Origin: Luzula sylvatica | Lineage: Eukaryota > Streptophyta > Magnoliopsida > Poales > Juncaceae | Direction: 5' to 3' | DNA: 64,000 nt | Assembly: GCA_946800325.1 (NCBI GenBank) | Contig: OX326961.1 | Span: forward strand, 6,674,655-6,738,654 | Shown here: positions 48,793 to 59,020 of the stretch, piece after piece | Layout: each line of letters starts with the position of its first letter | Position numbering within the stretch: position 1 is the first letter of the stretch | Program-made: the position numbers and the translations under genes | The notes under the pieces: model-generated | The model's database searches: none | What the model saw: the letters and a program-made list of their open reading frames with translations, nothing else | Told to the model about the DNA's origin: nothing

Positions 48793-49089
48793 CGAAAATC
48801 CGACCAGTTCGTCCAGAACGAACTCCAAGTTCGTTGGAACGGACTCGATACTGCCAGTTTCCTCAAAAACCTGATTTATGCGCCGTTTTGTCCGAAAATC
48901 AAATTTTCAACAGATCCAATCTGTTTAACACTTTAATAACATGCAAATATCCAATATTTGATTCACTAAAGGTCTTTCTATCATCAATTTTGCTCAATTT
49001 TGTGTAATTTTGCAATTTAGCCCAAAAATTTCTAAAATTTCCTAAATTCGAAATAAAACATCGATTTTCGATGGTTTTAGCGAGCGATT
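47639..49089 (-). other. copia 5' untranslated leader
   Basis: About 1.45 kb between the primer-binding site and the gag start, without a supported gene. It contains two copies of the 23-bp motif (48039-48061 and 48113-48135), several GTTCGTTCGAACG-type palindromes (about 48645-48850) and a run of about 28 T at 48763-48792. Confidence 0.75.
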
Positions 49090-49101
49090 GCTCTGATACC
49101 A
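49090..49101 (-). promoter_or_regulatory. copia primer-binding site (initiator tRNA-Met)
   Basis: The minus strand reads TGGTATCAGAGC one base inside the 5' LTR. It is complementary to the 3' end of plant initiator tRNA-Met and is the classic copia primer site. Confidence 0.95.
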
Positions 49102-49102
49102 C

Positions 49103-49775
49103 TGTAGGGTTACGCACGCTTATATCAAAGTGTGCAGCGGAATTAGTCTCGCATGCGTAACCTAATTCTACCGGGATCACGCCCTAAAACCAACGAAAAA
49201 GGAAGAGTTTGGAGAAAATTACCTCGTACAAGTTAGTACGTGTTGACTTCTTCTCCAAATTTGTGAACCTTCTCCAAGAATCGCTCGTGCAATCCCTCTA
49301 CTCGTGTCCACCTCGATTTCGACCGATCGGAAATCGCCAACGCCGTTCTAGTCGACGTCACGATTGAATCTCTCAAGATATTTGCTCCAATCTCCCTCTC
49401 AATCTCACTAGATCTAATCTAGAGTTTCTGTGGAAGAAAGAGGAAAAACGACGGCGGCTAAACCTAATTTTTCTGGAAAAAGGCTTAACCTAAAACGAAA
49501 TCAGAATTTCATATATATAGGAAACAGACTGCTGAGTCCGTTCCGAACTGACTCAGTTCGTTCCGAACGAACTCAGTCCGTTCTGCAGTCCGTTCTGCAG
49601 TCCGTTCTACAGTCCGTTCTGCAGTCCGTTCTAATGGACTCAGCAGCTCTGACTATCACGAATTAGTTCGTTCCGAACGCACAAAAGAGTCCGTTCGAAC
49701 GAACTCAGTTCTGACTGCAGATTTGCCTATACATATAAATTCTTCCAAGTTAATTCTTAAGCCATATTTCTTTCA
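49103..49775 (-). repeat. copia 5' LTR (673 bp)
   Basis: Same sequence as 43005-43665 except for one substitution (near 49745, C for T) and a fifth copy of the 12-bp CAGTCCGTTCTG unit. It is bounded by TG...CA and drives transcription toward lower coordinates. Confidence 0.95.
49512..49519 (-). promoter_or_regulatory. probable TATA box in the copia 5' LTR
   Basis: TATATATA on the minus strand within CCTATATATATG, roughly 260 bp inside the LTR. It is the only TATA-like stretch in the LTR. Confidence 0.55.
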
Positions 49776-49780
49776 AAATC
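49776..49780. repeat. copia target-site duplication, right
   Basis: AAATC directly after the LTR end TTTCTTTCA, identical to 43000-43004. Confidence 0.95.
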
Positions 49781-49869
49781 AAGTATTTATGTGTTAATTT
49801 GTAAGGTGTTAAACCATATCCACGTCATCAAGACCTTGGGAGGAGAGTAGTAGGGGATGTACATCACTA

Positions 49870-49874
49870 CTCTT

Positions 49875-49908
<34 letters not shown>

Positions 49909-50402
49909 TTAATTAACAAGATAGTGTATTATGTAATACCAATTTTTTTTATATATATATACACACACATCGGTTATAATTAATACAAAATAAGACTAAG
50001 TAATTATATGAAATTAATATTTCTAAACAAAATAAATCAAACTATATTTTGACATATGTGATATATAATACAACAAATCAAACAAACAAACAAACATGAT
50101 TCCTTCAAATACATGTATTTGAGAATTCGTATACAAATGAAATGTGTATATATATACCTCTGAGAGGTGGTGCAATATTACAAATGCACGCCTCCATAAA
50201 ACCATTAAAAGATCATAAAAAAAATCATCAAATAGCACATCACATTAAAGTTAGTGATCATTAACATAGTATTAGTTTAGCATGATCAATTACATGAGAT
50301 TGAATCACAGGAAGAAGAAAAAAAATGCTAGTTTGCCTTTGACTGTTTTATAGCATTAGGTTATATTGATCCAGTAATAATACTCGACCAAGTTAGTTAT
50401 GA
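49870..50402. other. AT-rich intergenic DNA with TA microsatellite
   Basis: A (TA)n run at about 49877-49905. A stretch at 50247-50310 (AGTTAGTGATCATTAACATA and following) resembles 52590-52690, so the RKD-like gene is flanked by a direct repeat. No gene. Confidence 0.55.
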
Positions 50403-50410
50403 TCGAGAAG

Positions 50411-51144
50411 TAGGGATGTCAATGGGTTGGGTAATACCCGTGCCCGACGGGTATCCGACCCGGGCGGGTCGGGTAATACCCGATTAAGCCTACCCGCGGA
50501 TCGGGTATTACCCGATTAAAAAATACCCGGCTCGGGTCGGGTAGGGTATGGATGAGGTCGTACCCGACCCGTGGGTATACCCGACCCGAACCCGATTCTT
50601 AATAACCCTCATTATATTCATATTTTTATATATTTATTATTTTTGGTTGATTTTTTATTGATTTTAATCTATGTTTTCTACTGATTATTTATTATACAAC
50701 TTATTTTTTTATTTGTTTAGTAAATAAATAAAATAAATAATTTCCTAGATTTATGTTTATTTATTTTCGTTTTTACTGTTATTTTACGTTTCTATCAATA
50801 TTAGTTTTATTATACAATTTCTGTTAATTCACGGTCCAAAATTTATATTTAAAAATATTTTGTTGTCTATTTTGTGATTTTGTGATATTATTATGTTATA
50901 TGAATTTATGATGATATTTTTAATTTGAAAAAATATATTTTTCGTTTGTATATTTTAATGTTTTGTATATGTTTAGGTGTGGGTAAAATTTCCCGTGGGT
51001 AATCCGAAAACCCGCGGGTACTAAACGGGGCGGGTAAAATTATCCGTTTAGTTGACGGGTCGGGTACGGGTATTACCCGATTAAGATGGGTAAGGATATG
51101 GGTGAGTCTATACCCGACCCGATCCCGACCCATTGACATCCCTA
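50411..51144. mobile_element. hAT MITE inserted at the stop codon of the RKD-like gene
   Basis: The ends TAGGGATGTCAATGGGT and ACCCATTGACATCCCTA are perfect 17-bp inverted repeats, and TCGAGAAG is duplicated on both sides (50403-50410 and 51145-51152). Both ends continue into GGGTAATACCCG-rich arrays. It is 734 bp with no transposase. The terminal TAG, read on the minus strand, now supplies the gene's stop codon. Confidence 0.95.
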
Positions 51145-52139
51145 TCGAGAAGCTTCGAGCACACTTTTATATATGTTTCTTTTTTCCAACTCCGCAGCCG
51201 CTTTCTCTTGAGGGTTTTCACCATTGCTACCAACAATCTTTCGATCTAATGCCTGAATCTGAAACAAACAAATTAAATTATGATCTCACGAGAACAAACA
51301 CCACTGCCAATAATATTAATTTGAGAGAGTTTGATCAAAAATATTAATTTGAGAGGAGTATGTTCTGTGGACCTTTCTGCTTGGCCATCAGTTGAGATTA
51401 TTTTTGCGGCAGATCCTTTTGAGCGCAGTAGTGCTCAACGAAAGACTTTCAGCAGCTTCCTTGATGGGAAGATGGAGGTACTGTATTATCTCGTGCATCT
51501 TCATGCTCTTAGTTCTTTCGCGCTGTTAGTTCCACACATCGATCAATTTCATATATTCATTCCTACTTTTAAATCTATGATTCTTATGTAATTAAAATGG
51601 ATAATGTTGAGTTTACCTGAATTGCATGTGGTCTCCTTTCGAACCCAGTTGCGGCATCATCATGATTCGAAGTGGCCCCAACAGAAATAATGGGTACTTC
51701 CGAATGATTCGAAGTGGCCCCAACAGAAATAATGGGTACTTCCGAATGATGGATGCGATGAATTATTTCATACAATGAGAAGAATTTCTTGTTATTATCC
51801 GTGTTGGAGACTCCTGCAATTATATATAATATAAAATACATGTGATTAGTTACAACGATATGCATGGCATGCATGAGAGAGAAATGGAATTCAGAAGAAA
51901 AGTAAGAAGTAAGTATGATTTTGCAGGTCTTTCTTCCCGTTATAATTACCGAGATTAACACTTGGCATTGGAGGAAACCATGCTAATGGCATTTGTGATG
52001 GAGGAGGTGGTGGTGGTGGAGGAGGAGAAGGAGGAGGAGGAGGAGGAGGAGGAGAAGAAGGAGGATCCAGGATATCGAAAATTGATTGTGGTTCAGAGTG
52101 GTCAGAGAAAAGAACATCGAAATTATCGCAATAATCCAT
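51142..52139 (-). pseudogene. RWP-RK (RKD-like) transcription factor gene with nonsense codon in the signature motif
   Basis: RKD proteins are short RWP-RK transcription factors linked in plants to egg-cell and germ-cell programmes. Exons: 51950-52139, 51617-51813, 51373-51522 and 51142-51258. All introns are GT-AG and phases agree (218 codons with stop). Exon 1 encodes an acidic start and a Pro-rich run (about residues 27-48). Exon 2 has a doubled 14-residue unit (HSEVPIISVGATSN). Exon 3 contains the helix part LPIKEAAESLSLSTTALKRIC and then RKNNLN, a TGA at 51390-51388 (codon 174), and WPSRK. The expected codon is CGA (Arg of RWPSRK), so one CGA-to-TGA change truncates the protein. Exon 4 (ALDRKI) is open. 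A 173-residue product would lack the DNA-binding signature. A sequencing error remains possible. Confidence 0.85.
51665..51748 (-). repeat. 42-bp exact tandem duplication inside RKD-like exon 2
   Basis: The 42-bp unit beginning ATTCGAAGTGGCCCCAACAG occurs at 51665-51706 and 51707-51748. Its length is a multiple of three, so it doubles a 14-residue stretch without shifting the frame. Confidence 0.95.
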
Positions 52140-53352
52140 GGCTTATCTCTGTGGAAAGAAAAATTGTCGCAATCTTTTCGCTCTCTCTCTCTCTCTGTGA
52201 AAAGAAGAAGATAACCGAATAATTTGATTTTTCGAATGAAGGGAAGTCAGTTATGTAGTTGTGGGAGATGGATACTTTAGTGAATGGACTAGGTGAATGG
52301 ATGTTACATACAAACTTGTATTTTATCTTTCCAAAATATTAATGAACCAAGTCCATACTATATTACTTTTTGTCTAAGTTCTGATAACCGCGTTTTTTCA
52401 AAATATTTATGAATGGACATAGTGCATGGAAGTGATGTTAATGATCATTATCATAGTATTTTTTTTTTTTTTTATCGTTCCAAAATAATAATGAACCGAG
52501 TCCAGGTCCAGACTATATTACTTTTGCCCAACGTGGTAATCACCACGTTTTTCAAAATATTAATGGATGGACTTGGTGCAAGGAAGTGAGGTTAGTGATC
52601 ATTGACATAGTGTTAGTTTAGCATGATCAATTATATGGATTTTTTATTTTATTTTATTTTGAAAAAAATTAACATGGATTGAATCACAAAAATAAACATG
52701 GATCATATGATTAGACCATAAATCACCAAAATAAATACAAAATCATGAATCAGAAAAATAAAAATAAAAATCATATCATCAAAGATATTAATATATAATC
52801 GGGTGTTAATATATTGAATATCTAACATAATAAAACATATTAATAGATAATTCTGAAGCGAAACGAGATACCCGTTAGTCATTCAAGTTGTTGGAAAAAT
52901 AAAAGGTTTGGAATAATTATTATATGATGATTAATTGCATGAATTGCAATATGAACTGTACTATTTTACTCTAAAATAAATGATAGCTAATGGATAGGAA
53001 CTTAATTAAAACGGAAGCTTGTTGTTATTATTACAAATATTATTACGGTTTTTCTCCTAATTTTTCTGTATTGCGATATTCTTGAAAGAATTCCTATTAT
53101 ATTGCGATATTCTTCGTTTCTATTTTTTTAGTTTTCTGTACTATCAAATATATTTTTGTCCGTATCATTGTTCTTAATTTTGGATTTCGAAACAGTTAAT
53201 ATATCATAATCATATTTTTTTCGGTAATAAAGTATCCTAATCATATGAATTACTTAACTTTTTATAACAAAAAATACAAATTTCATTGCAAAATTTTATC
53301 CTAAATATTATCAATACAAAAATAAAAATCATATTATCAAACATAATCATTT
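52140..53352. other. intergenic region with diverged tandem and dispersed repeats
   Basis: A short (CT)n at 52180-52197 lies upstream of the RKD-like start. A module of about 140 bp (TTCCAAAATATTAATGAACC to ATCATAGT) at about 52325-52455 recurs at about 52475-52610. The sequence 52845-52920 resembles 41527-41612, and 53090-53330 resembles 41010-41270, but in the opposite order. No gene. Confidence 0.6.
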
Positions 53353-55607
53353 CTAGGAAGAACTCGAACGCGTCTCGTGCCTCACGCAAACGAGATCGTC
53401 GAGTTTATTCCCATCCATTTTGTACATCGAAACTCTGCCCATTTCCAAATAATGCTCGCGAGCCTCCTTTCTCAATCCACCGATCGGCATCAATTCCCAC
53501 TTGCTATAATTCGATTTAATCCTCCTTTCTGCCGAACTCGGTCCGTACACCTGGTCCACCGTGCCCCAAACTTTACAATTACTAAAAGGGCTCAATTCGT
53601 CCTTTTGCCCAATTTCTCTCTTTTTTAGCCGAAACGCTGCTTCGTGCACCTTTCTTATCGATTCTTTACTCGGCACGTCCGTCCAATTCTCGATTCTCTT
53701 CGATCTCATCGGTGAGTGGATTCGGATTACGCCGAGACATTCAAGGAGTTGGTAATATGCGCGGCCTTGTAACGGATTGTGCCCCTTTCTCGGCTCCGAG
53801 AAATACCTCGTCCTGAAAATAAACGAAACGTTAAAACGGTATATTGTATTTAATAAGTTAATATTTGTTTGTACCATTCGGTGTAGCCTGGATCGACGGT
53901 GAAGCCGTACATGTCGACGATATCGCACATCGAGAGAGCCAATTCGATGGATTTCATTCCGGTTCCTTTTGCGCCTTTTCTCAGAACGATGCCTTGGAAT
54001 AAATATATTGGATTCGGTAAATTCTGGTCCAATGCATCATCGCCGTTAATTTCATCATGGTATTATTAGAATTATTTTTTAGTTTTTTCTTTTTTACCCG
54101 TATCATTGTGTTGAAATCTCTGTGCGTCAAGCTTTTTATTATTAGCACCTCATCAGCTACGCTTCGACAAATAGTAATATTCATTATTAAGAGGGGTTTC
54201 TTTCAAATTTTCAATAATGTAGGGGGTTTTATGCAAATTTCTCGGTTAGGAATGCTTACAAGATCCTTTTAAAATATCCACCATGTTTCTAGCACCGCCT
54301 CTCACCACCAAACGAAAATCCCTTTTCAGTCCCACATGTTTTGCATATTTCTACACAAACTATATATAATTAAAAATACCAATTATTTACTTCAATAAAA
54401 TTAATTACCTGATTAACGGGGGCTTCATTATCTCTGAACACAGCATCGTGAGAATCGATTTCATCCCCAAATTTAGTTTTCAACAAATCGCCTGAATTAC
54501 CAACCACAGCACAAGTCTTGAATTGACGAGGGTGAAAAGGAGCCTTAGCTGGCAAAATTGGGTGAAGAATTTCCTCACACAACGACTTGTTATAACACTT
54601 CTTAGTTTCCCTGTTTTCCCAAAATGGCAATTTCGTTATTTCCAAAAAAAATGGTAATTAGATAAATAAATTTGTATATTTGTAAATTGGTTAAAAGAGA
54701 TTACAATTGTGAAATTCTTTTCGCAGCATAGTCGAACCATCCATCTGGTCTCACGTCCAAGTACTCTCTTGTCAGTACTGTCGTCATGTTTCTATACTGA
54801 AAATTATGTACTTGTTCATATATAATCAAAAGTGGAATATAATTAAATGATTATTTGAGAAAATGAAATATACCTGTTCCCAAAGAAGGATCGTGTCGCA
54901 AACGTTGAATTTGTATTCTAAAGGCTCGAATACTTTGAATTGTGAATTGTACTGCATGATTTTGAAAACGAAGTTAAATGAAATGGTAAAAGAAATATAT
55001 AGTTTATGAAATTGATATGAAAATATAAGAGGGGAAATCGGTACCCAAGTGCTGTTGGTGCCTTCAGGAAATTTTAGTACCAAATTGCAATGATCGATTA
55101 TCTTAGCAGTCAATCCAAGCCCTCTTTTTGCCTAGAAAATTATTTGCAATTTCAAATTATAGTACATAAAATCCACAATTAGGATTGAGAAGCACATAAT
55201 GCAGTTAAGAAATTTCTCTACTTCAGAAAATCGAACAAAAAAAGAGATGGAAATTGAAAAAAATTGGAACACGATTCGTCTAAAACAAGACCGAAAATGC
55301 AAAAACAAAAAGAAATAGAAGAATACCACGCATTGTTGTACATCAGATTGAAAACCATAAAGGGTCCGGATCTCCTCATCATTCCTCTGATCCGATGGTT
55401 TCCCTACAATTGCAAATAAAAAAATCCCAATCCGCAATTCAACAAACCGAAAGAGAATCAGAAAAGAAAATCGAATACGAGAATACAAAAAACCGAACCG
55501 GTGAAGAACGAAGACTGAATGAACAGGATGCAGATTGTGAAGACGACGGCGACGCCGAAGAGAATTACGACGGTACGACCGCCGGGAACCGGAGAAACTT
55601 TTGCCAT
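53353..55607 (-). CDS. SIA1: sialyltransferase-like protein, GT29 family (SIA1/MGP2 type), 10 exons
   Basis: A Golgi type II membrane protein of the GT29 fold. In Arabidopsis the SIA1/MGP2 relative is needed for normal pollen, and the plant substrate is unsettled. Exons on the minus strand: 55499-55607, 55327-55403, 55045-55131, 54874-54951, 54705-54796, 54409-54610, 54260-54350, 54098-54156, 53875-54023 and 53353-53812. All introns are GT-AG and phases agree (467 codons plus stop, family about 470). Residues 12-31 are a hydrophobic signal anchor. [16 protein letters not shown] (from residue 181) is sialylmotif [17 protein letters not shown] (about 284-299) lies in the motif S region, and C181 and C298 match the conserved disulfide pair. 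[11 protein letters not shown] and [18 protein letters not shown] follow. The C-terminal [15 protein letters not shown] favours SIA1 over SIA2. No break was seen, so the gene is probably functional. A purine-rich leader precedes the ATG. Confidence 0.95.
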
Positions 55608-57247
55608 GTATACGATTCACTACTTATTCAGTGAGCTTCTTCTCTTATTCCTTTCTTTTTCTTTTTCTTTTTCGTTCCTCTCTGCTCACTCCTCAGGGGA
55701 CTTGTTTTTTAAAAAAAATAATATATATTATATAATATTATTTTCCTCCATCCATTAATATTATATAATATTAATTTTTTAATATTTCTTATATTCATTT
55801 TCCATAATTAATTTATATCCACATTTAATCATTTTTTTCAAGTTAATGCAAAATGATAATAGAATTAACTAAGTTTGATGTAAGTTGAATTTAACAAATG
55901 ATAATAATACAGATGTGGTTCCTAAAAATGTTCAAAGATGATTGTAAAACAATAAACACATAAATAATATTTATAAGTATGAGAAAATAATCTAAATTTT
56001 GTTAAATTTTCTAATACAAAAAAATTCACATATTCTAAATTTTGTCATCTATCATGATCTAACGGTCAAAATAATGATGTGATATAAAAAAATTATACAA
56101 AATTTGGTGAAAATAAAAATTTGGACGAATAATAACTATAAGAAAATATTTTATAGAAGATCTCTATAAATATCAATAATTGACTGAAATTTTGATTAAA
56201 AAGCATATTTTTCCAGAAATCAGGGACTAAATTGCAAAAAACAGTCAGTATTACTTGCTTTAGCCGTTAACTCATTAATCCAATGTTCCTATTTTATTTC
56301 GAACTTTTTGAAAATATGTGACATTAGCAGATACTTATACTCGAGAAATTAGGTTGGATGTGTTTCTCCCAATACACTGCTCCTATTTTTCGAGTCATGT
56401 TCTTCTCTGATTTCTTTCAATATTTCTTCAAATCAGGCTATAACTATGGCAGGATGGGTCTGATGAGTGGCAGAATTTCAATTAATTTTTGTGATTTAGA
56501 ATTACAACGATTATGATGTGTAACATAGATGATCCATATTTTAAATTTATTATTGACATTACATTTTTACTTGGATTAGTTAAAATATTTACAATAATAA
56601 TTTTATTTAAATCAAGCTATAAAATAAAGACTGCATTTACAGCCAACCAAACATAGACGTTACAAATTACAATTACAGCAGTTCCAAATTCTTTTATCCA
56701 AACATCAAAAAATAGATTGCAACTACAGCAATTGTATTCTCAGTGATTCGAAGTCTTCTAGGAATCCCTAACACATCCATCCAAACAGCCCTTAAATCAC
56801 ACAAGAAGCAAGGCAGGATCATTGAACAAAATAGATACACACCAAAGTTCAAAACAGCAACACAAAACATTTGAAAAAACGAAAATCTAGCACATGCGAA
56901 GAGCAGGGTGAAAGCTCGGTATGACAAATATTACAAACTAAACCAAAACTCGAAGCATTAATCCTACTATTACATTTTTTTTTGAAAAAAAATAGAGAGG
57001 GCTCTTATGTCCCCCATCTATTATGTTATATATCATTTAAGCTAATATCTCATAATTATAACAATCAACCACCAAACCTGAAAATTACATCCTAAACACA
57101 TCAATAACTGGAACAGGAAAACCTTTGAAAAAAACCAGTAATTGAAGTCCAGGTGCATAATTAGGAGTTGAATTCCCGATTTTTTTTACCCTAGTAATTG
57201 CCGTCCTCTATTCTTCCTCTCTACAGAACCCCATTGCCTCTCCACCG
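55608..57247. other. SIA1 upstream region and AT-rich intergenic DNA
   Basis: Next to the SIA1 start lies a CT-rich stretch (55625-55695, GA-rich in the gene's direction) that fits a leader or promoter. Near 56775-56800, CCATCCAAACAGCCCTTA looks like the end of a Tourist- or hAT-like MITE without a partner. A second TCCTACTATTACATTTTTTT at 56968 mimics the Helitron 5' start at 57248. No gene. Confidence 0.5.
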
Positions 57248-57320
57248 TCCTACTATTACATTTGACAAACATTTTTCTCAAATCTCCTGTTGCCACGTCA
57301 ATTTTCATCAACTCTTGTGT
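57248..57320 (+). mobile_element. Helitron-type 5' end (element 3); 3' end not found
   Basis: TCCTACTATTACATTTGACA at 57248, with GTTGCCACGTCA at about 57289-57300, matches the 5' ends at 10991 and 35110 in words and spacing. The preceding base is G instead of A. The element would carry the RAD51D remnants at 58741-59020. No hairpin plus CTAG was recognised downstream. Confidence 0.5.
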
Positions 57321-58740
57321 CTCTTCTTGGAACGTTTATCTGCTCCTTAAGGCTCTTTATAGGGCCTCCTTTATTTCTCTGATCATTCACATTCCTTTAT
57401 TCTTACCATTTACGTTTCTTCACATCTTTACATTTCTTCCTTCCGTTCCTATTTTGTCTTTCTGCTCTCGCGCATAAAGCCGCCTCCTCTTCACTCATCT
57501 TCCTCTTCACTCATCTCGCACGACGGTCGAGAAGCACATCGTGCAGATTTGAAGGCGATTGAAATCGATTTCAAGGCGATTGCAGCCAATTTTCAAGGCC
57601 GGTAAGTAAGACTCCATTTTCTTTGTGGATTTCAGTTTTTTCTGAGTTTTTTTCGTTTGGTGGTGCTGGTTCAGGCGGTTTGAAGGCCAGCACGAGTGAA
57701 AGGGCCTTTTTCTGAGTTTTTTACGTTTTTACAAGTCCCAAATCTCTCACAGATTAACTCTAGCCCATCACCCGATTTGTAGTCAGAAACTCGGTATGTT
57801 TATTTCCAATTTGTATCCATCTATTGGATTAATATTTTATTTTGTCTTTTAAGGGATTGAATTATTGTTTCAATGCCAATATTTGATAGAAAGTCAGTGA
57901 TTTTTTAAGTTTTGGTGATTTATAAATCACGCCTATTATGTGTTCGATGAAATGCATATTCATTTTTTTGACAAGTAACAAATATACATGCTAAAGAAAT
58001 ATGTATAATAATGCATTTGTGAAATTTGTTGAAGAAATTTACATCATGATTAGATTCATTCCAAATTCAGATAGAAATTTGAACTTTTTGGGACAATTTG
58101 TTTTATAAAATTTTGAAATCAATGATTTATTTTTTGTAATTTTCTGCTTAGGAAGAAAATAGGAGGAGAATGCCTTTGATGATAACAATCGGCACGACCA
58201 ATTGATGTTTATCGCAGACTCAAGGAGCTTTTTTCAAGGATTACATATGTGGTAAATTTATCAATCCGTTACTAAATATCTAATTTATATTTTTTCCTTA
58301 TTTAATATATTTCTTAAGAAGTGATTTCCTCAATACCGATATCTTTTTTTATTTTTTCATCTGAAACTGAACATATTGTTCAAAACTGTCACGATTGTGC
58401 AAATCCTGTCGAATCGAATGTTTTGACAGAAAGTTACTTTGAGCAATGCTTCTCTTCGTGAAATTGTAAGATCTTAAACTGAAAATATTTTCATCGATTA
58501 AACGTATAGTTTGATGCCGGTTCTGAAACAAACTTAACCAAAATTTTGCCAATATTCGATTTTGATTTCAGCCCAATATTCGAATACGACTTCCATGGTT
58601 GAGTGGGATGCCAATCAAAAGAAATGTCTTCTCTTTACATGAATGTAAGGGTAACAATGTAATTTCATCCAACCAAATTTATACTCTAATTAAATGAAGT
58701 AGATAAGCTGTAATTAACTTCAAGATTGATGCATTTTTAG
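57321..58740. other. leader-like and intron-like DNA before the RAD51D remnants
   Basis: A CT-rich stretch (57400-57520), then a possible leader exon ending in a splice-like GGTAAGTAAG at about 57600, then AT-rich DNA. An open splice-bounded piece at 58572-58650 precedes the RAD51D exons, but I do not recognise it. Confidence 0.4.
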
Positions 58741-59020
58741 GACGTGAATTGCGTGAAGGTCAGTTGACCGAAATTTCTGGCCCTTCTTCCGATAAAACCA
58801 AAGTAAGCTTTTCGTCATTAATAAATAATCATTGTTGTCCTAAACCCAAAACCCTAATGATGAAGGGTATTTTGGTAAATTATAGGTATGTTTACATTCA
58901 GCTACAAAGATTGTAAACAAACAATATGGATCCATTTTATATTTGGATACATGCAATTCATTCTCACCGAAACGTTTTTTTCGATTTTCTAAGCAATACC
59001 CACCCTCTCCATTGAAAGAG
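58741..59020 (+). pseudogene. RAD51D: RAD51D (RAD51 paralog) exon remnants
   Basis: Two splice-bounded exons, 58741-58802 and 58886-59020, match the ATPase core start of plant RAD51D, a RAD51 paralog in homologous recombination. The first gives LREGQLTEISGPSSDKTK, where the Walker A motif should read GPSSSGKT. One residue is gone and the glycine before lysine is lost, so ATP binding would fail. The second gives VCLHSATKIVN, then GSILYLDTCNSFSPKRF, matching the family's YLDTGNSFS block with Cys for Gly. The rest of RAD51D is not recognisable. An upstream Helitron 5' end suggests capture. Confidence 0.8.

Larger units (their letters stand above)
43005..49775 (-). mobile_element. full-length Ty1/copia LTR retrotransposon lacking reverse transcriptase
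   Basis: A 6771-bp element on the minus strand with LTRs at both ends, 5-bp target duplications (AAATC), a primer-binding site for initiator tRNA-Met and a polypurine tract. The domain order gag, protease, GAG-pre-integrase, integrase, RNase H is that of copia. The reverse transcriptase is absent: the integrase C-terminal part (about 45415-45600) is followed almost directly by RNase H. The LTRs differ, by eye, by one substitution plus one 12-bp repeat unit, so insertion was recent even though pol is broken. It therefore probably moved with enzymes from another element. Confidence 0.95.
42854..49869. mobile_element. foldback MITE split by the copia insertion
   Basis: The left arm (42854-42930) contains GATGACGTGGATATGGTTTA and the right arm (about 49790-49869) contains its inverse, TAAACCATATCCACGTCATC. 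Outward, GGACATACCCCCAACT pairs loosely with AGTAGGGGATGTAC, and inward TTAACACA pairs with TGTGTTAA. Without the 6771-bp copia element and its duplicated AAATC, the MITE would be about 240 bp. The MITE's own target duplication was not found. Confidence 0.8.

Noticed and set aside
49103..49775. Heat-shock elements in the copia LTR, as in heat-activated copia families
   Set aside because: The TTC and GAA words are spaced by one base or none instead of two, so the palindromes do not fit a heat-shock element.
55395..55758. Plus-strand frames over SIA1 exon 1
   Set aside because: Antisense to a well-supported exon and intron, with no family features.
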